Assembly (NCBI GenBank): GCA_963712055.1
Contig: CAVQGN010000009.1
Span: 62,001-126,000, forward strand
Source of the DNA: JAHBVL01 sp963712055
Lineage (GTDB): Bacteria; Chloroflexota; Chloroflexia; Thermomicrobiales; UBA6265
DNA: 64,000 nt
Direction of reading: 5' to 3'
The notes below the pieces were generated by a model, which was not told where the DNA came from, searched no databases, and saw only the letters and a list, made by a program, of their open reading frames with translations. The first letter of the stretch is position 1. Every line of letters starts with the position of its first letter. The translations under genes were made by a program, and so were the position numbers. Below are positions 61,414 through 64,000 of the stretch, one piece after another.

Positions 61414-61422
61414 GAGCCCTTG

Positions 61423-62373
61423 CTACTTGTGCCGCAATCGCGGATCCATATACGAATAGGTCACGTCGACGAGCAAACTGATCACCACGAAGATCGTTGC
61501 CATCACCAGTGTCACACCCTGAACCACCGGGTAATCACGAGTCGAAATCGATTCATAGATGTAGCGGCCAATCCCAGGTAGCCCGAAAATCGTTTCGATG
61601 ATCACCGTGCCGCCGAGGAGCGTGGCGAACTGGATACCGATCACCGTAATGATGGGAATGGAGGCATTCCGGAGAACGTGACGAGACATCACGGTTCGGT
61701 TGGCGAGACCCTTGGAACGGGCGACGCGTACGTGGTCACTGGAAAGGGCTTCGAGTACCGCCGAACGGGTATAGCGCATGATGACCGCGGTGAGTGGCAG
61801 CGCCAGACTGACCGCTGGCATCAGCATCACCTTGAGGTTGCCAACCGGATCCTCGCTGAAAGGGACATATCCGATCGGAGGAAGCCATTTGAGCCGGAAC
61901 GAAAAAACCAGGACGAGTATGGTTGCGAGGAGAAAACTCGGCATCGAAATACCGATAAGAGTGCCAATTGTCGCGGCATAATCGAGCCGACTATTGCGGC
62001 GGACCGCTGCGATCACCCCCGCCGGAATGGCCAGCGCGATCGCCATGGTCGCGGCCAACACTGCCAGTTCAGCCGTCACCGGGAGTCTCAGCGCGAGTTC
62101 GTCGGTAATCGGCCGCCGGGTACGGAACGAGTTCCCGAGGTCACCTTGCAGCACATGTCCCATCCACTTGCCGTATTGAACCGGGAGGGGCTGGTCGAGA
62201 CCATAGGAAGCACGCACGAGTTCGCGCTGTTCCTCGGTGATCCGCGTGTCGGTTCCGATGACGAAATTGGCAAAATCGCCGGGGATCGCATGAATGAGGG
62301 TGAAGACGAGAATGGATACGCCGAACAAAACGGGAATCAGCAAGAGCATTCGTCGAAGAAGATACTGTCCCAT
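61423..62373 (-). CDS. ABC transporter permease, DppB type
   Basis: A 316-residue permease with six helices. MLLLIPVLFGVSILVFTLIHAIPGD at the start, YGLDQPLPVQYGKWMGHVLQGDLGNSF, the EAA loop HVRVARSKGLANRTVMSRHVLRNASIPIIT, and IIETIFGLPGIGRY are the B-type signatures. It forms the channel with the C-type permease. It lies 118 bases after the binding-protein gene, with a hairpin between. Confidence 0.92.
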   Translation of the reverse strand: MGQYLLRRMLLLIPVLFGVSILVFTLIHAIPGDFANFVIGTDTRITEEQRELVRASYGLDQPLPVQYGKWMGHVLQGDLGNSFRTRRPITDELALRLPVTAELAVLAATMAIALAIPAGVIAAVRRNSRLDYAATIGTLIGISMPSFLLATILVLVFSFRLKWLPPIGYVPFSEDPVGNLKVMLMPAVSLALPLTAVIMRYTRSAVLEALSSDHVRVARSKGLANRTVMSRHVLRNASIPIITVIGIQFATLLGGTVIIETIFGLPGIGRYIYESISTRDYPVVQGVTLVMATIFVVISLLVDVTYSYMDPRLRHK

Positions 62374-62423
62374 CTGAGCGTCCTACCTGAGGTTCATCGC
62401 ACGGTCTTATGCGAAACAGAGCG

Positions 62424-62457
62424 GCGACGAGCGACCGGAGTCCCGGCCGCTCGTCGC
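62424..62457 (-). promoter_or_regulatory. Intercistronic hairpin between binding-protein and permease genes
   Basis: GCGACGAGCG (62424-62433) pairs with CGCTCGTCGC (62448-62457), and inner CCGG/CCGG can add to it. On the minus strand it follows the binding-protein stop by 34 bases and has only a short T-run several bases on. It may be an attenuator or mRNA-stability hairpin that lets the binding protein be made in excess. Confidence 0.55.
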
Positions 62458-62491
62458 ATCCAACCAGTCTCGAGACTGGACGGAGGATCGA

Positions 62492-64000
62492 TTACTTGTC
62501 GAGCCAGACCTGACGCACGGTGCGGTTCGAACCGGTCGGAATGTGCTCGTAGCCCATCACAAAGGTCTTCATGGCTTCGTACTGCTGGCCGATCCAGAGG
62601 TTCACCCATGGCAGATCCACGAGGAGAATCTCCTGGATCTGCTTGTAGATTTCTCCGCGCTCTTCCGGATTGGTCGAAGCTGAACCCTGGGTGATGAGGT
62701 CATCGACTTCAGGGTTGCTGTAACCAACGAAGTTGCCAGCCTCCCCAGTCTTGAAGTTCTCGAGAATGACTGAACCCGGATCAACGAAACCACTGGTACC
62801 GGTGACGGTCATGTCGAAGTCGTTGTCGACATAAACGGTCTGACCCATCGTGCCGGTGTCGAGCAGATTCATCTCGGCGTTGACGCCGATCTGACGGAGC
62901 TGCTCCTGGATCACGATTGCCCCATTCGAGATGGTGCCGTACTCGGCCCAGCTCGTCAGCGTCGTATCGAATCCATCCGGATAACCGGCCTCGGCAAGAA
63001 GCGCTTTGGCGCCTTCGATGTCTGGTGCTGGCAGCGGTGGGCGCTCAGGCGCAGCCCAGAAGCCCGCTGGGAAGATGATGTCGGTTGGGGTGCCCTGACC
63101 GAAAACGGCCGACTCGACGACTGGTCCGCGGTCGATTGCCATGCTGATGGCCTGGCGAACCTTGAGGTCGTTGAACGGCTCGCGCTCGAGATTGAAACCG
63201 AGGAATCGGATCTGGGCGATCGCGTTGCCCGCCAGGACGATGCTCTCGTCGGCTTCCAGGAGCTCGACATCCTGGGGTGGCACATACTCGATGAAATCGA
63301 CGGTTCCCTGAACCAGAGCAGCAGTTCGGGAGGTGTCGGTCGAGGCGATTAGCAACTCAACCCCATCGAGGTAGGGGAGTGGCTGCTCGTAGTAGTTCTC
63401 GAACCGCTCCAGGGTGACCTGCGTGTTCGGCACATACTCAACGAACTTGAACGGTCCGGAACCAACCGCGACCTGCGTGAGGTCTCCGTTTTCCTCGATC
63501 ACTTCCGGCGGGAAGATGATGCAGCTGATGTTGGCGAGATTTGACAAGAGCGCTGCTTCTGGCGCGCTCAGCGTGATCACCACGGTGGCCGGGTCCGGTG
63601 CTTCGATGGTTGATACCGCAGCCAGATCGGACGCACTCGGCGAGGCCGTAGCCGGGTCCATGAGGCGCTCGAGGCTGAACTTGACGTCCTCGGAGGTCAC
63701 TTCACGTCCATTGTGGAACATCACACCTGGGCGGAGATTGAACGTATAGGTTATCCCATCCTCCGAGATATCCCAGGATTCTGCAAGGTCAGGCGTGACC
63801 GACATATCGGGCAGGATTGCCGTCAGATTGCTGTAAATGTGCTCGACGACGTGCCAAATCGCGGTCAGCGACTGCAGCTGAGGATCAAGCGCTGATGGGT
63901 CGGACTGCATACCCATCCGGAGCACACCGCCGGCCACCGGGGTGGCATCCTGCGCCATGACGTTCGACGAACTGCGCAGAATCGGGCCACCGGCAGCAAC
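62492..64000 (-). CDS. ABC transporter substrate-binding protein, peptide/nickel type (5' end outside window)
   Basis: The frame is open from 62492 to the right edge with no stop, so the start lies beyond 64000; ATG 63958 (MAQDATP) is just the region after signal cleavage. At least 503 residues. Family 5 solute-binding motifs: LDPQLQSLTAIWHVVEHIYSNL, PDLAESWDISEDGITYTFNLRPGVMFHNGREVTSEDVKFSLERLMDP and LKVRQAISMAIDRGPVVE. It captures oligopeptides, nickel chelates or similar ligands outside the membrane for the two permeases next to it. The ligand cannot be read from sequence. Confidence 0.92.
   Translation of the reverse strand, partial: VAAGGPILRSSSNVMAQDATPVAGGVLRMGMQSDPSALDPQLQSLTAIWHVVEHIYSNLTAILPDMSVTPDLAESWDISEDGITYTFNLRPGVMFHNGREVTSEDVKFSLERLMDPATASPSASDLAAVSTIEAPDPATVVITLSAPEAALLSNLANISCIIFPPEVIEENGDLTQVAVGSGPFKFVEYVPNTQVTLERFENYYEQPLPYLDGVELLIASTDTSRTAALVQGTVDFIEYVPPQDVELLEADESIVLAGNAIAQIRFLGFNLEREPFNDLKVRQAISMAIDRGPVVESAVFGQGTPTDIIFPAGFWAAPERPPLPAPDIEGAKALLAEAGYPDGFDTTLTSWAEYGTISNGAIVIQEQLRQIGVNAEMNLLDTGTMGQTVYVDNDFDMTVTGTSGFVDPGSVILENFKTGEAGNFVGYSNPEVDDLITQGSASTNPEERGEIYKQIQEILLVDLPWVNLWIGQQYEAMKTFVMGYEHIPTGSNRTVRQVWLDK

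Noticed and set aside
1..64000. tRNA, rRNA, CRISPR array, riboswitch or intact insertion sequence
   Set aside because: Looked for T-loop (GGTTCGAATCC-like) motifs, regularly spaced repeats, conserved riboswitch cores and transposase motifs by eye; none found. A covariance-model search would be decisive for RNA genes.

Overview
The window looks like chromosome from a GC-rich member of the Chloroflexota, probably the Thermomicrobia/Thermomicrobiales lineage. This is inferred from protein style: many exported proteins with T/P/A-rich linkers, large MalT-like STAND ATPases with XRE or TIR heads, LuxR regulators, a 'sunset'-type C-terminus and a caa3-type oxidase operon with ctaG. No rRNA or tRNA gene, CRISPR array, intact insertion sequence or phage module was seen. 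It is ordinary chromosome with one decaying accessory stretch at about 28-39 kb.

Layout. 0-12.7 kb: the tail of an enolase-superfamily enzyme, a LuxR regulator, several exported proteins of unknown function, a galactonate-dehydratase-like enzyme with a DinB/MDMPI-fold partner, a MidA methyltransferase and a Ni/Co exporter with an EF-hand. 12.8-15.6 kb: a TIR-STAND ATPase with TPR-like repeats and a strong terminator. 15.6-21.8 kb: a MerR-VWA pair divergent from a class III CoA-transferase, then an FAD oxidoreductase, a methyltransferase and a membrane protein. 22-24 kb: a DszB-like desulfinase followed by a rhodanese, the most interesting pair here. 24.3-28 kb: a zinc-ribbon/TolB-like protein, a small membrane protein and PhoD phosphatase.

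28-39 kb holds a broken serine resolvase, a sensor kinase with a broken response regulator, a frameshifted Tat protein, a frameshifted SnoaL-cupin protein, an intact cupredoxin, an XRE-STAND ATPase and three copies of a 24-bp near-palindrome. 39.5-45 kb: two alpha/beta hydrolases and NAD(P)HX epimerase (one operon), a sunset-domain protein and an unusually long ArgS.

45.6-52 kb is a complete cytochrome oxidase operon: subunit II with fused cytochrome c, then I, III, IV, CtaG and two small membrane proteins, ending at a 17-bp-stem terminator. The heme A synthase that serves it lies at 59.4-60.4 kb. 52-60 kb also holds a GMC oxidoreductase/proline-racemase-family pair, an MFS carrier, an M28 peptidase with an altered zinc ligand, a DEDDh exonuclease and an ArsR/SRPBCC pair behind a perfect dyad operator. 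60.4-64 kb is a peptide/nickel-type ABC importer (permease C, permease B, binding protein) that runs off the right edge.

All functional calls are from motif reading and family knowledge; no database search was run.
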